Part shown: piece after piece, positions 1 through 8,887 of the stretch | How the letters are laid out: each line of letters opens with the position of its first letter | Numbering within the stretch: the first letter of the stretch is position 1 | Assembly (NCBI RefSeq): GCF_021789175.1 | Contig: NZ_CP084560.1 | Span: forward strand, 3,224,001-3,288,000 | Origin: Arthrobacter sp. FW306-2-2C-D06B | Lineage (GTDB): Bacteria; Actinomycetota; Actinomycetes; Actinomycetales; Micrococcaceae | DNA length: 64,000 nt | Reading direction: 5' to 3' | Position numbers and translations under genes: made by a program | The notes under the pieces: generated by a model | Databases searched by the model: none | Seen by the model: the letters and a program-made list of their open reading frames with translations, nothing else | What the model was told of the DNA's origin: nothing

Positions 1-23
1 CCGGTGAGTGTCTGGACGGTCAT
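1..23 (-). CDS. adnB: AdnB helicase-nuclease subunit, 5' end only (partial)
   Basis: An ATG at 23-21 overlaps the TGA stop of adnA (ATGA overlap) and opens a frame reading MTVQTLT before the window ends. In actinobacteria adnA is followed immediately by adnB, which encodes the second UvrD-like motor and RecB-like nuclease subunit of the double-strand-break resection machine. Only seven codons are visible, so the identity rests on position and coupling, not on domains. Confidence 0.55.
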
Positions 24-3000
24 TCCGTGACCTGCTTTCCCCTGGCGCACAACGGGCAAATATCGGGCAATCGGCAGCCGTGGCCTCCATGGCTGCCTTT
101 TGAGGGATCGTGACGGGCTTCGAAGCTTGCTCCGGCCATGAGCACGGCGGCCTCGCTGACAAGGTCCTGTGCCCAGTTATCTCCCGGGTCCAGGGGCTCC
201 TGGGCTTGGACTGCAGGCGTCTTTGTCTTGGTCCCCAGCTGTGCCAGTACGGCACCGCCGGGAACAATCCCCGGAACAGGCAAATCCTGGAACGCCCCGT
301 GCAGTACCGCCGCCTGATACGCACCGAGCTGGGGGTGACGGGCGAGTTCGGCTTTGCCGGGCTGGCGTTTGCCCGTCTTAAGATCAACAATCACCAGCCT
401 GCCCTCTGCGTCTATTTCCAAACGATCCACTTGTCCCCGAAGCACGGCGTTCCGGACAACATCGGAATCCTCGGCGGCGTTGTCCAGGCGTACCTCTGGC
501 AGGGGAACCTCGAAGTCCACTTCGACCCCGGCCAGGCTTCGGCCTTCGCTCCGCATGACAAGGACGTATTGGGCGAGTTTCCGGACCATTTGCTCTGCCC
601 GTTGGAAGTCGAGCCTGCCCTCCCAGTTGTCCTTCATGCCCAGGGTCGGCCAGCGACGCACGAGCTCCGCGACATATTCGGCGCCGGAAGCATCGGGCAA
701 CTCCTGGGCAATCGCATGGACCAAGGTGCCCAGGCTGCGGGCAAAGTCGGTAGCGGCTTCGCCCCCGGCTGCCTGGACAAACCAATCCAACGGCGATTTG
801 TGCACGGTTTCCACCTTCGAGGGAGAAACGAACACCGTGCCTTCCCCCGGCACTACCGGCGCCTCGCTGCTGAGCGGTGCCAATCCCCACCAGGAATCCG
901 GATGCGCGCCCGGCACTGCAGGCTCCGCGGTGGCAAGGTGTGCCAGCACGCGCGCAGCTTCCGCGGCGTCCTCTGCCACGCCCGGGCGGCCAAGCGCGGC
1001 GTCGTCCGGCTGAACGCGCTGCCTCAGCTCGGCCACCAAGGCACGCAGCGTCATGGGTCGGCCAACCGGCGTGTACTCACGTTGGTACTGTCCCGGTTCC
1101 AAAGGGGCCACATAGTCGAGAAAGGCCGACTGCTGCTCGTCTTCGGAAGAAACCGCGGTGCAGATGAGGACTTCCCGGGCCCGCGAAACGGCTGTGGAGA
1201 AGCTGCGCAGTTCGTCGTAGCGGATATCCCGCAGCCTGCTGAGGGGCCCGCGTTGCAAGGCATGTTCGACTCCGTGCTCCACGGCATCGGCGAACAAAGT
1301 GCTCCCGAGGAGTTCACCACGGAGCCTCGTATTGGGCCAGACGCCTTCCTGCAGTCCCGCCACGATGACCACGGCCCACTCGCGCCCGGCCGCGCTGGCC
1401 GGCGTCATGAGCTCCACTGCTTCCTCCAACTGTGCCCTGGCGGCAAGGGTGTCCATGGGGAGTTCCTGGCTGAGCAGATACTCGAGGAACTGTTCGGGGC
1501 CGGAACCGGGGAGTTGGTCGACATAGCGCTCAGCAGTGTGGAACAGTGCCATCATTGCGTCAAGATCCCGGTCCGCCCGGGCGCCGGCCGCGCCGCCGTC
1601 GAGCGCCTTTTCCGTCCAGCGCGAAGCAAGCCCGGTGGCTTGCCACAACGCCCACAACACCGTCTCCGCATTGGCTCCGGGTTCGGCGGCCGCCGAACGT
1701 CCCGCCGCGATCATGCGGGCCAAACGGCGGGCCGAGCTACCCTCGATGCCCAAAGAACCCAGTGCCCCAGGCTCCAGCAACGCTTCAACCAACAACGCAT
1801 CGCTGGACCGTCCACCACCGCCCAACAGTTCCTCCCGGCGCAGCGATTGCCGCAGGCGGCGCAACTCGATGGCGGTAGCCCCGCCGATCCTCGACGTGAG
1901 AAGCGAGACGGCAGACTCAGGCGTCAGCTTGGCAGCATCCAGCACCACGCCGTACACCTCAAGCAGGGGACGGACGGCCACTTCGTCGCGGACAGCCGAG
2001 TCCGCGACGGGGACGCGGACCGGGATTCCCTGACCGCTCAGATAGCGCTGGAGTTGCGCCAATTGCCCACCGTTGCGCACAATCACTGCGATGTCGCCGA
2101 ACTCGTGGTTCTCGCGCAGCTGTGCTTCCAGGATGCGTTGTGCCACGTAGCGCAATTCGTGGACTGTGGAGGGCAGGACATGTGCTTCCACCCGGCCCGG
2201 TGCCCGGCTCCCTGCGGAAGGAGACTCGTCCGCCGATGCGGGAAGCGGGTCCAGTCGCCGGGCCAATTGGCCTCCCGCACGCTGCGAGATACGGGCAGCC
2301 ACGCCTGTCCACGCTTTTGCGACGTCGGGGAGGTGCCGGTGGGTGTGCCACAGGGGAAGCTCCCGAACGGCACCCGCAAGGCCTCCGAGAAGCCGCGGCA
2401 GTTCGGCGACAAGGTCCGGCCGGGCACCGCGGAACCCTTGGACCACGGTGTCCGGGGAGGACGCCACCAAAACGTCTTTTCCTTCGGCGATGTCCGCGAG
2501 CAGTTCAAACACGGCGGGGTTTGCCTCCTGGACGTCATCCACCAGGATCAACTGCAGCCGCTCGCGCTCCGCCGCCAGGAATCCGGGCGAGTCCTGGAAG
2601 ATTTGGCGCGCAGCGGTAATGATTCCTGCCGGGTCAAAGGCCTCCGGCATGCGCAGGTCCAGGACATCCCGGTACTCCGAATAGAGGTCTGCGGCAGCGA
2701 TCCAGTCCGGTCTGCCGCATTCATAGGCAAGCGACGTGAGATCGTCCGCAGTGCGGCCGGATTCGATGATCCGGTCGAAGAGTTGCCGGATCTCCTGCCG
2801 GAAACCCCGAGTTGGCAACGCGGCCGTCAAGTCCTGCGGCCAGGGAAGTTCGAAGCCCGGCCGGGAGTGCCCCTCCAGCAGTTCCTTGATGATGAGGTCC
2901 TGTTCCGGCCCCGAGAGCAACTTGGGCGGCCGCTGCAGCGGCAGCACGCCCTCGGCCTTGGCTCGCCGGATCAGATCGAAAGCGTACGACGCCCAGGTGC

Positions 3001-3391
3001 GCGCCGGCGTCGTACTCAAGCTGCGATCCAGCCGCCCTGTAAAGGTGTCCCGCAACGCCGACGCCGCATGCCGGCCGGGTGCGAGAATCAGGATCCGTTC
3101 CGGATCCACGCCGTCGCGCTGGACCCGGCGGACGGCGGTTTCCACCAGCACGGTGGATTTTCCGGTGCCCGGCGCCCCCGGTACCAGGACCGGCCCGGAT
3201 CCGTGCGGAAGCCCGACGACGGCGGCCTGGTCGGCGGACAACTCCGGTGCTGCGTAGTGGACCTCGCGCGGGGGAAGCAGGCGCAAGCGGGCGGGCGCCT
3301 GCCGCGATGGTGCTTGTGGCTGCTGTTCGTGTCGCGGTGCGGGTGTTGCTTCCTGCGTTGTTGTTGCTTGAGGTGTCGGTGTTGGACTCAC
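20..3391 (-). CDS. adnA: AdnA-type ATP-dependent helicase-nuclease (UvrD/PcrA fold plus RecB-like nuclease)
   Basis: Likely subunit of the AdnAB helicase-nuclease that resects DNA double-strand breaks for recombination. After a Pro/Gln-rich N-terminus there is a Q-motif-like LSADQ (about 51-55), Walker A GAPGTGKST (72-80) and a degenerate motif II LILVDDVQE. A RecB-family nuclease module lies at the C-terminus, with VIVDLKTGKR at 1000-1009 and QLGAYQ just after. Three cysteines (about 1106, 1112, 1115) match the distal part of the AddB/AdnA-type iron-sulfur site. The expected upstream cysteine (CPL before a W) is KSPL here, near residue 860. The GTG start overlaps the stop of the alkyltransferase-like gene, and the stop overlaps the next gene. 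Length, 1123 aa, suits AdnA. An AdnB-like assignment is possible but less likely given the gene order. Confidence 0.85.
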   Translation of the reverse strand: MSPTPTPQATTTQEATPAPRHEQQPQAPSRQAPARLRLLPPREVHYAAPELSADQAAVVGLPHGSGPVLVPGAPGTGKSTVLVETAVRRVQRDGVDPERILILAPGRHAASALRDTFTGRLDRSLSTTPARTWASYAFDLIRRAKAEGVLPLQRPPKLLSGPEQDLIIKELLEGHSRPGFELPWPQDLTAALPTRGFRQEIRQLFDRIIESGRTADDLTSLAYECGRPDWIAAADLYSEYRDVLDLRMPEAFDPAGIITAARQIFQDSPGFLAAERERLQLILVDDVQEANPAVFELLADIAEGKDVLVASSPDTVVQGFRGARPDLVAELPRLLGGLAGAVRELPLWHTHRHLPDVAKAWTGVAARISQRAGGQLARRLDPLPASADESPSAGSRAPGRVEAHVLPSTVHELRYVAQRILEAQLRENHEFGDIAVIVRNGGQLAQLQRYLSGQGIPVRVPVADSAVRDEVAVRPLLEVYGVVLDAAKLTPESAVSLLTSRIGGATAIELRRLRQSLRREELLGGGGRSSDALLVEALLEPGALGSLGIEGSSARRLARMIAAGRSAAAEPGANAETVLWALWQATGLASRWTEKALDGGAAGARADRDLDAMMALFHTAERYVDQLPGSGPEQFLEYLLSQELPMDTLAARAQLEEAVELMTPASAAGREWAVVIVAGLQEGVWPNTRLRGELLGSTLFADAVEHGVEHALQRGPLSRLRDIRYDELRSFSTAVSRAREVLICTAVSSEDEQQSAFLDYVAPLEPGQYQREYTPVGRPMTLRALVAELRQRVQPDDAALGRPGVAEDAAEAARVLAHLATAEPAVPGAHPDSWWGLAPLSSEAPVVPGEGTVFVSPSKVETVHKSPLDWFVQAAGGEAATDFARSLGTLVHAIAQELPDASGAEYVAELVRRWPTLGMKDNWEGRLDFQRAEQMVRKLAQYVLVMRSEGRSLAGVEVDFEVPLPEVRLDNAAEDSDVVRNAVLRGQVDRLEIDAEGRLVIVDLKTGKRQPGKAELARHPQLGAYQAAVLHGAFQDLPVPGIVPGGAVLAQLGTKTKTPAVQAQEPLDPGDNWAQDLVSEAAVLMAGASFEARHDPSKGSHGGHGCRLPDICPLCARGKQVTE

Positions 3392-3804
3392 ACGGTCATT
3401 TCATCATCGGGTACCGACAATTTATGGAGCTGACGCTCGAGTTGTTCAGAGATCGCGTCGATACTGTCGAAGTCGCGGTCAGTCGGAGCCCACCGGGCCA
3501 GGACCAGGTCAACCCGCCAGCGGCCCTCGCCGGTCCGCAGATACTCCGCGTAGGCGCCGTGCAGCGGAGTTCCCTCATCGAGGTAGTGATGCAGCGCTTC
3601 CGACTCAAGGCCTGGGGGCGCCTCGCCACTTGCACGCAGTACCCGCCACCAAGCCACCGTGCTCCCGTGGTGGCTCATGACCGATCCGATCTGCCGGGGA
3701 CCACCCGAGCCCAGAAGCTCGGCAACATCCCCATACGACACGGCAACGCCGGGCGGCATGAGATCCACGACGGCCAGTACCGCCGTCACAAACTCCATCC
3801 GCAT
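3388..3804 (-). CDS. Alkyltransferase-like protein (MGMT family, no catalytic Cys)
   Basis: A 138-aa protein with the DNA-binding fold of O6-alkylguanine-DNA alkyltransferase. The helix-turn-helix region VSYGDVAELLGSGGPRQIG (22-40) is present. The active-site PCHR is replaced by AWWR (51-54), so the alkyl-accepting cysteine is a tryptophan. Such ATL proteins bind O6-alkylguanine and hand it to nucleotide excision repair instead of reversing it (family knowledge). It is the first gene of a coupled unit with adnA, overlapping it by GTGA. A TAGGCT hexamer at 3816-3811 lies exactly 6 nt before the ATG, so the transcript is probably leaderless. Confidence 0.88.
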   Translation of the reverse strand: MRMEFVTAVLAVVDLMPPGVAVSYGDVAELLGSGGPRQIGSVMSHHGSTVAWWRVLRASGEAPPGLESEALHHYLDEGTPLHGAYAEYLRTGEGRWRVDLVLARWAPTDRDFDSIDAISEQLERQLHKLSVPDDEMTV

Positions 3805-3810
3805 GCCACC

Positions 3811-3886
3811 AGCCTATCGGCACGCGCCGCCGGATCGGCGCAGAAGGAGTGTCGCTCCGGTTCTTGTCGGAGGGCGCCGGTAGCGT
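3811..3886. promoter_or_regulatory. Divergent leaderless-type promoters (ATL/adnA and exonuclease)
   Basis: Two -10-like hexamers face outwards. TAGGCT (3816-3811, minus) is 6 nt from the ATG at 3804, and TAGCGT (3881-3886, plus) is 6 nt from the ATG at 3893. Neither start has a Shine-Dalgarno sequence. Both fit the TANNNT-N6-start layout of actinobacterial leaderless promoters. No clear -35 was assigned. Confidence 0.5.
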
Positions 3887-3892
3887 TGAAGC

Positions 3893-4603
3893 ATGAGCTC
3901 CTGGAACACCCTCCCCCGCGCCGCGTTCGACCTTGAGACCACGGGACGGAACTCCCGTTCCGCGAGGATCGTCACCGCTTCCGTCACGGTAGTGGACGAC
4001 GACGGCGGCATCGTCAAGGAACTCGAATGGTTGGCGGACCCTGGAGTGGAGATCCCCCTGGAGGCCAGCGAGATCCACGGCATCACCACTGAAAAGGCGA
4101 GGGCCGAAGGCCGACCGGCGGCAGAAGTGACGCGCGAACTCGCGGCAGCGCTCCAGGAACTTTTCGACGACGGCGTGCCGGTCATTGCGTTCAACGCCAG
4201 CTATGACTTCACGGTCCTGGCGGCCGAATCCGCCCGCTACGGCGTGCCGCAACTCAGCCGTTTCCCCGTGCTTGACCCCTACGTCATGAACAAGCAGGTC
4301 GACCGGTACCGCAAGGGCAAGCGGACCCTGACCGCTTTGTGCGAGGAGTACGGCGTGAACCTCGATAACGCCCACACCTCCGCTGCAGACGCCCTCGCCA
4401 CACTGCGCGTCCTCGATGCCATGGCCGGCAAGTTCCCGAAACTGCAAATGCCCGCTTCCAAGCTGCACCACCTCCAGGTCGATTGGGCGGCTGCACAGGC
4501 CGCCGATTTCCAGAGCTACTTGCGCAAGACCAAACCGACAGCCGTCATCGAGGGCAATTGGCCGGTCCTTCCCCCGGAAGATGCCAGCCGGGGAGACTTC
4601 TAA
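3893..4603 (+). CDS. DEDDh-type 3'-5' exonuclease (DnaQ-like)
   Basis: A 236-aa stand-alone exonuclease of the DNA polymerase III epsilon/RNase T superfamily. Exo I FDLETTG carries D13 and E15. Exo II is in NASYDFTVL. Exo III HTSAADALATL supplies the catalytic His and Asp of the DEDDh type. No BRCT or UvrC/GIY-YIG extension is present, so it is a minimal proofreading-like or repair exonuclease rather than a polymerase subunit. It lies back to back with the AdnA repair genes. The start is an ATG 6 nt after a TAGCGT -10 element. Confidence 0.85.
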   Translation: MSSWNTLPRAAFDLETTGRNSRSARIVTASVTVVDDDGGIVKELEWLADPGVEIPLEASEIHGITTEKARAEGRPAAEVTRELAAALQELFDDGVPVIAFNASYDFTVLAAESARYGVPQLSRFPVLDPYVMNKQVDRYRKGKRTLTALCEEYGVNLDNAHTSAADALATLRVLDAMAGKFPKLQMPASKLHHLQVDWAAAQAADFQSYLRKTKPTAVIEGNWPVLPPEDASRGDF

Positions 4604-4958
4604 AGCGGCCGGACTTTCATAGCGCCCGTCCACGTACCGGACGCTTTTCCAGAGTCCGCATGATGGGACGCACGTCACATGGCGCTTGCTGCCTGAAAGC
4701 CAGCTGAACGTCAGTCACGAATTCCCCTCGATGCCTGAGGGGCACGGCACTTCAAGCACATTTCCATTCAATCTTGAATTTAATTCGGAGTTTCCGGGAA
4801 TCCCACGTCTTATCGCCGCCAATTTATCGCTGAATGCGCGGATGACATAATTAAGTTTGGCGGGTCGAGTCCTGATATTGCAGCCCAAACCTGCTTTGGC
4901 TGCGTTCCCCGCCCGTCTCGATACGAACGCGTGTTCCCCGATGAAAGTGATTTGCTTG
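4604..4958. other. 355-bp intergenic region upstream of an ABC importer
   Basis: No gene-like frame is supported. The stretch is locally A/T-rich (about 4760-4860, including CATAAT at 4845-4850 as a weak -10 candidate), unlike the flanking coding DNA, and probably holds the promoter and 5' leader of the importer at 4959. No strong inverted repeat or known riboswitch was recognised. Confidence 0.4.
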
Positions 4959-5912
4959 ATGAAAATCAAAGCCCTGAAGTGGTTCTCTGCTGTCCCCGTG
5001 GCAGCAGTCCTCGCCGTCTCCCTGGCCGCGTGTGGTGGCGGAGCGGGCAGCACCAGCAGCGCCTCGCCGACCGATGCCCTCCAAGGCAGCGACCAGAAGA
5101 CGCTGGACAAGTACACCACCAAGGACGTCACCCCGCTGGACAAGATCGACAAGTCCAAGCTGGGCCTCATCACCGACGGCACCCTGCGCGTCGGCACCCT
5201 CTCGGACGCCCCGCCGAACATCTTCATCGATCCCTCGGGCAAGTTCACCGGCTACGACAACGAGCTGCTGCGCGCCGTTGGAGCCAAGCTGGGCCTCAAG
5301 GTCGAGTTCGCCTCCACTGACTTCTCCGCACTGCTCTCCCAGGTCAAGAACAAGCAGTTCGACGTCGGATCCTCCTCGATCTCCACCACGGACAAGCGCC
5401 GCGAGTCGGTCGGCTTCACCAATGGCTACGACTTCGGCTACATGGCCGTCGTGACCAAGTCCGACTCCAAGGTCAAGGGCTTCGCGGACCTCAAGTCCGA
5501 CGTCCGCATCGGCGTCGTTCAGGGCACCGTCCAGGACGACTACGTCACCAACACGCTCAAGCTTGAGCCCGTCCGCTTCCCGGACTACAACACGGTCTAC
5601 GCCAACGTGAAGAGCGGCCAGGTTGACGCCTGGGTCGCCCCGTCACAGCAGGCAACCGGCCAGGTCAAGGACGGCGACAACACCAAGATCGCCGAAAAGG
5701 TCGTCAACACCCAGAACTTCACCGCATGGGCCGTGAACAAGGACAACCAGCCTCTGCTCGATGCCCTCAACTCCGGCCTTGACGCCGTGATCGCAGACGG
5801 TACCTGGACCAAGCTGACGGCTGAGTGGTACAAGGACCGCCCGACGACGGCGGAGCAGACCCCGCAGGGCTGGAAGCCGGGCAGCAAGGCCGTCCAGATC
5901 CCGGCCAAGTAA
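4959..5912 (+). CDS. Amino-acid ABC transporter substrate-binding lipoprotein
   Basis: Family-3 (SBP_bac_3) polar amino-acid binding protein. The ATG at 4959 gives a clean lipoprotein signal, MKIKALKWF, a hydrophobic stretch and lipobox LAAC, so longer upstream starts (4857 TTG, 4941 ATG) are less likely. AAAGTGA lies 8 nt upstream of 4959. The mature part has the usual landmarks: TLRVGTLSDAPP, FTGYDNELLRAVG, FDVGSSSISTTDKRRE and a second lobe with GVVQGT. It is the first gene of a three-gene importer with permease and ATPase. The exact amino-acid substrate cannot be read from sequence. Confidence 0.9.
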   Translation: MKIKALKWFSAVPVAAVLAVSLAACGGGAGSTSSASPTDALQGSDQKTLDKYTTKDVTPLDKIDKSKLGLITDGTLRVGTLSDAPPNIFIDPSGKFTGYDNELLRAVGAKLGLKVEFASTDFSALLSQVKNKQFDVGSSSISTTDKRRESVGFTNGYDFGYMAVVTKSDSKVKGFADLKSDVRIGVVQGTVQDDYVTNTLKLEPVRFPDYNTVYANVKSGQVDAWVAPSQQATGQVKDGDNTKIAEKVVNTQNFTAWAVNKDNQPLLDALNSGLDAVIADGTWTKLTAEWYKDRPTTAEQTPQGWKPGSKAVQIPAK

Positions 5913-5924
5913 CCCAGGCGTTCC

Positions 5925-6698
5925 ATGGATCTCCAGGAAATCCTCAAACAGCTCGGCGAGACCTTCCTCGACTGGAAGGCGATGGGCGAAGTCATCCCCA
6001 AGATGTTCGCGGTCGGCTTGCCGAACACGCTTGTCCTCGCCGTCACCTCCGGCATCATCGGAACGCTGCTCGGGATGTTGCTCGCCCTCATGGGGATCTC
6101 CCGGAATCCTGTCGCCCGGTGGATTGCCAGGATCTACACGGATGTCCTCCGCGGACTCCCGGCAGTACTCACGATCCTCGTGATCGGCCTCGGTTTCGGA
6201 CCCATCATCCGGCATTTGACGGGTTCAACAAGCCCGTACCCGTTGGCTGTCGCGGCTCTGTCCCTGATGTCGGCGGCGTACATCGGCGAGATCTTCCGCT
6301 CGGGCATCCAGAGCGTCGACAAGGGGCAGCTCGAGGCAACACGCGCCCTGGGGTTCGGCTACGGCCCTGCCATGAGGCTTGTGGTGGTTCCCCAGGGTGT
6401 TCGCCGCGTGCTGCCCGCGCTCGTGAACCAGTTCATTGCGCTGATCAAGGAGTCCTCCTTGGTGTTCGTCCTGGGCCTCCTGGCCTCTGAACGGGAAGTT
6501 TTCCAGATCGGCAAGGACTTTGCGTCGACGAGCGGCAACTTGTCCCCCTACGTGGCGGCGGGGCTGTTCTACCTGGTCATGACGATTCCGCTGACGCATT
6601 TCGTGAACTGGCTGGACCGCCGCCTTCGTTCGGGACGACCGGAAAAGAAAGAACCGGACGAGGCGGCCGCCGTCGTCGGGAAGGGAGCCCAGGCATGA
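5925..6698 (+). CDS. Polar amino-acid ABC transporter permease (HisM/GlnP type)
   Basis: A 257-aa inner-membrane permease with several hydrophobic helices. The EAA-type cytoplasmic loop reads [30 protein letters not shown], and the N-terminal region [19 protein letters not shown] is typical of His/Glu/Gln/Arg/opine permeases. A Lys/Glu-rich cytosolic tail follows the last helix. It starts 12 nt after the binding-protein stop and overlaps the ATPase start by four bases, so the three genes form one operon. Only one permease gene is present, suggesting a homodimeric channel. Confidence 0.9.
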   Translation: MDLQEILKQLGETFLDWKAMGEVIPKMFAVGLPNTLVLAVTSGIIGTLLGMLLALMGISRNPVARWIARIYTDVLRGLPAVLTILVIGLGFGPIIRHLTGSTSPYPLAVAALSLMSAAYIGEIFRSGIQSVDKGQLEATRALGFGYGPAMRLVVVPQGVRRVLPALVNQFIALIKESSLVFVLGLLASEREVFQIGKDFASTSGNLSPYVAAGLFYLVMTIPLTHFVNWLDRRLRSGRPEKKEPDEAAAVVGKGAQA

Positions 6699-7432
6699 GC
6701 GAGTTCGCTTCAGGAACACTGACGGCTAAAAACATCCATTTGTCCTTCGGGTCCAACCATGTCCTGCGCGGCATCGATCTGCACGTCGAGAAGGGGACCA
6801 CGGCTTCCGTGATCGGTCCTTCCGGTTCGGGGAAATCCACGCTCCTGCGGGTCATGAACCGGCTCATCGAACCCGAGCAGGGTGACATTTTGCTCGACGG
6901 CCGTTCGGTGCTCAAGGACAACCCGGATGAACTGCGCCGGCGGATCGGCATGGTTTTCCAACAGTTCAACCTGTTCCCGCACAAGACCGTGGCGGAAAAC
7001 GTCTCCCTCGCACTGCGGAAGCTCCGTGGCATGTCCAAGGAGCAGGCACGGGAGGATGCCCTGGCCCAACTGGACCTCGTAGGCCTCAAGCACAAGGCCG
7101 ATGCCCGGCCAGCCAACCTCTCCGGCGGGCAACAGCAGCGAGTGGCCATTGCCCGGGCGCTCGCCATGAAGCCCGAAGTGATGTTCTTCGACGAAGCAAC
7201 ATCGGCCCTGGACCCTGAATTGGTCAAGGGCGTTCTGGCGCTCATGACCGATCTGGCCAAGGGCGGCATGACGATGGTGGTTGTAACCCACGAAATGGGC
7301 TTCTCAAGGAACGTGTCCGACACCGTGACGTTCATGGACGCAGGTGTCGTCGTGGAAACCGGATCGCCGGAACAACTCTTCACGGAGCCGCGGACCGATC
7401 GCCTGAAGGGCTTCCTTTCGGACGTGCTCTAA
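6695..7432 (+). CDS. Polar amino-acid ABC transporter ATP-binding protein (GlnQ type)
   Basis: A 245-aa ATPase energising the importer. Walker [11 protein letters not shown]-loop [12 protein letters not shown], signature [15 protein letters not shown], Walker [15 protein letters not shown] and the switch-His segment VVTHEMGF are all intact. It overlaps the permease stop (ATGA). Transcription very likely ends in the long hairpin just downstream. Confidence 0.92.
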   Translation: MSEFASGTLTAKNIHLSFGSNHVLRGIDLHVEKGTTASVIGPSGSGKSTLLRVMNRLIEPEQGDILLDGRSVLKDNPDELRRRIGMVFQQFNLFPHKTVAENVSLALRKLRGMSKEQAREDALAQLDLVGLKHKADARPANLSGGQQQRVAIARALAMKPEVMFFDEATSALDPELVKGVLALMTDLAKGGMTMVVVTHEMGFSRNVSDTVTFMDAGVVVETGSPEQLFTEPRTDRLKGFLSDVL

Positions 7433-7444
7433 GCCTTAACAACG

Positions 7445-7506
7445 AAAATCCCCGGTTTCCGGACGAACCACCCACAGTGGTGAACCGTCCGGAAACCGGG
7501 GATTTT
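7445..7506. terminator. Bidirectional terminator hairpin
   Basis: Perfect inverted repeat: arm 7445-7465 pairs with 7486-7506 (21 bp, core CCCCGGTTTCCGGAC), flanked by A-runs and T-runs on both sides. It lies between the convergent ABC ATPase and the family-3 glycosidase, so it can terminate both transcripts. Confidence 0.9.
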
Positions 7507-7517
7507 TCCCGTCCGGG

Positions 7518-8798
7518 CTACTGCCCTGCCTTCACTTGAAGAACAGTCAAAGCAGCGGCATCGACTGATTTGCGGAATTCAGGATCGCCCTGCGCACGTT
7601 GCAGGACCTGGGTGTACATCGCAGGAACCGAAGCAGTGTCTGCGCACAGAACCATGGTGCCGCCCGCCCCGATGAAGTTCGTTGCCCTATCCCCCATGCT
7701 CCAAGGCGACATCTGCACGGCGTTGCAAAGGTCATCGGACACTATGATGCCGGTGAACCCCGCGTCCGTCCGCAACATGGTGCGCATGATCACCGACGAA
7801 AACGGGGCCACATGGTCGGGATCGATCTTGTCGTAGTAGGCGTTCGAAATCATGACCCACCGGAGTCCGCCGTCGATCGCCGCTTTGAACGGCATCAGGT
7901 ACGGATCCGTCCGGGTGGTTTCGGCGTCGTGGACGTTCGCGCTGACGTCAGTGTTCAGGCTGACGCGCCCCATTCCTGGAAAGTGCTTGACCACCGGCGC
8001 CACCCCCGCGTCACGCAGTCCGGCCGCCATCGCGTTCCCGTGCTCGGACACCGCGGACGGGGTGAAGCCGTATTCGCGCTTGAACGCCCCAATGGGCTTG
8101 TTCGAGGGCGCGAATTCGGGGCTGGGAACCGTATCCAGTACCGGCGCCAGGTCAACATTCACTCCGGCGCGCAGGAGTTCGGACCCCCAGTTCCGGGCAT
8201 CGGCGCGTAGTTGTTCGGGGCTCGAATTGCCCTGGTCCAAGGCTGCGGGAATAGCCTGGAATCCAGGCCCCCTGAGGACTTGGACGGAGCCACCTTCCTG
8301 GTCCGTCGCGACGGACAGAGGCAACCCTCCGCTTGAGGCCGGCGAAATCGCTGCCCTCAGCGTTTCCACAACCGATGCCGTTGCCGCAACGCCTGCCTGG
8401 CTGCGTCCGGCCAGATAGATGTTGCCCACGTGGTTGTTCAGGAGATCGGCCACTGCACTCGAATCGCTTCCGTCGGCCTTGGCCGCCACCATGAACAACT
8501 GCCCTACCCGTTGTTCCAGGGTCAGGCCCGCGAGCCGCTGTTCCGGCGTCGGGTGCGGAGGCGGCGGATCAGCAGGCCGGGTTGGCGTTGCAGAAGCACT
8601 CGGTGATGCCCCGGACGGAGAGATGGAAAATTCGGGGACCGGGGCGGCCTGTGGGGTGCTTGGCGCCGGGGGCGGGTCTCCGACGGCCGTGACCCCGCGG
8701 TCAGGGGCGTCGGCATGCGCAATACCGGCAAATGCCCCGGCCATCAGGGCGAAAAGCACGAGCAGTGAAATTCTGGACGGCTTGAGCAGATAAATCAT
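7518..8798 (-). CDS. Secreted glycoside hydrolase family 3 protein (NagZ-like)
   Basis: Predicted exported beta-N-acetylhexosaminidase-like enzyme of about 426 aa. The ATG at 8798 is chosen because it begins a signal peptide (MIYLLKPSR, hydrophobic core, AHA cleavage site). The longer frame would bury it. A Pro/Ser/Thr-rich linker (about 35-75) precedes the catalytic barrel. Landmarks are VATDQEGGSVQ, VVKHFPGMGR and GIIVSDDL, whose first Asp is the expected nucleophile. Canonical NagZ has KHFPGHG followed by a D-S-H loop supplying the acid/base His. Here it reads FPGMGRVSLNTDVSANVHD, so that His is not in its usual place. The substrate may therefore differ. The gene follows hemL on the same strand. 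Confidence 0.8.
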   Translation of the reverse strand: MIYLLKPSRISLLVLFALMAGAFAGIAHADAPDRGVTAVGDPPPAPSTPQAAPVPEFSISPSGASPSASATPTRPADPPPPHPTPEQRLAGLTLEQRVGQLFMVAAKADGSDSSAVADLLNNHVGNIYLAGRSQAGVAATASVVETLRAAISPASSGGLPLSVATDQEGGSVQVLRGPGFQAIPAALDQGNSSPEQLRADARNWGSELLRAGVNVDLAPVLDTVPSPEFAPSNKPIGAFKREYGFTPSAVSEHGNAMAAGLRDAGVAPVVKHFPGMGRVSLNTDVSANVHDAETTRTDPYLMPFKAAIDGGLRWVMISNAYYDKIDPDHVAPFSSVIMRTMLRTDAGFTGIIVSDDLCNAVQMSPWSMGDRATNFIGAGGTMVLCADTASVPAMYTQVLQRAQGDPEFRKSVDAAALTVLQVKAGQ

Positions 8799-8887
8799 CG
8801 CCTTGTCGATTCGATCGTTGCGCACAGCCTGCTCCCGGCCCGGCGGGGCGTGCAAGGACCAGGCTGCAAAACATCGGAAAAGACCCG

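Noticed and set aside
110..3433. 1107-aa plus-strand frame opposite adnA
   Set aside because: Antisense shadow of a G+C-rich gene. The minus-strand frame has helicase and nuclease motifs; this one is rich in Cys/Arg/Gly/His with no domain.
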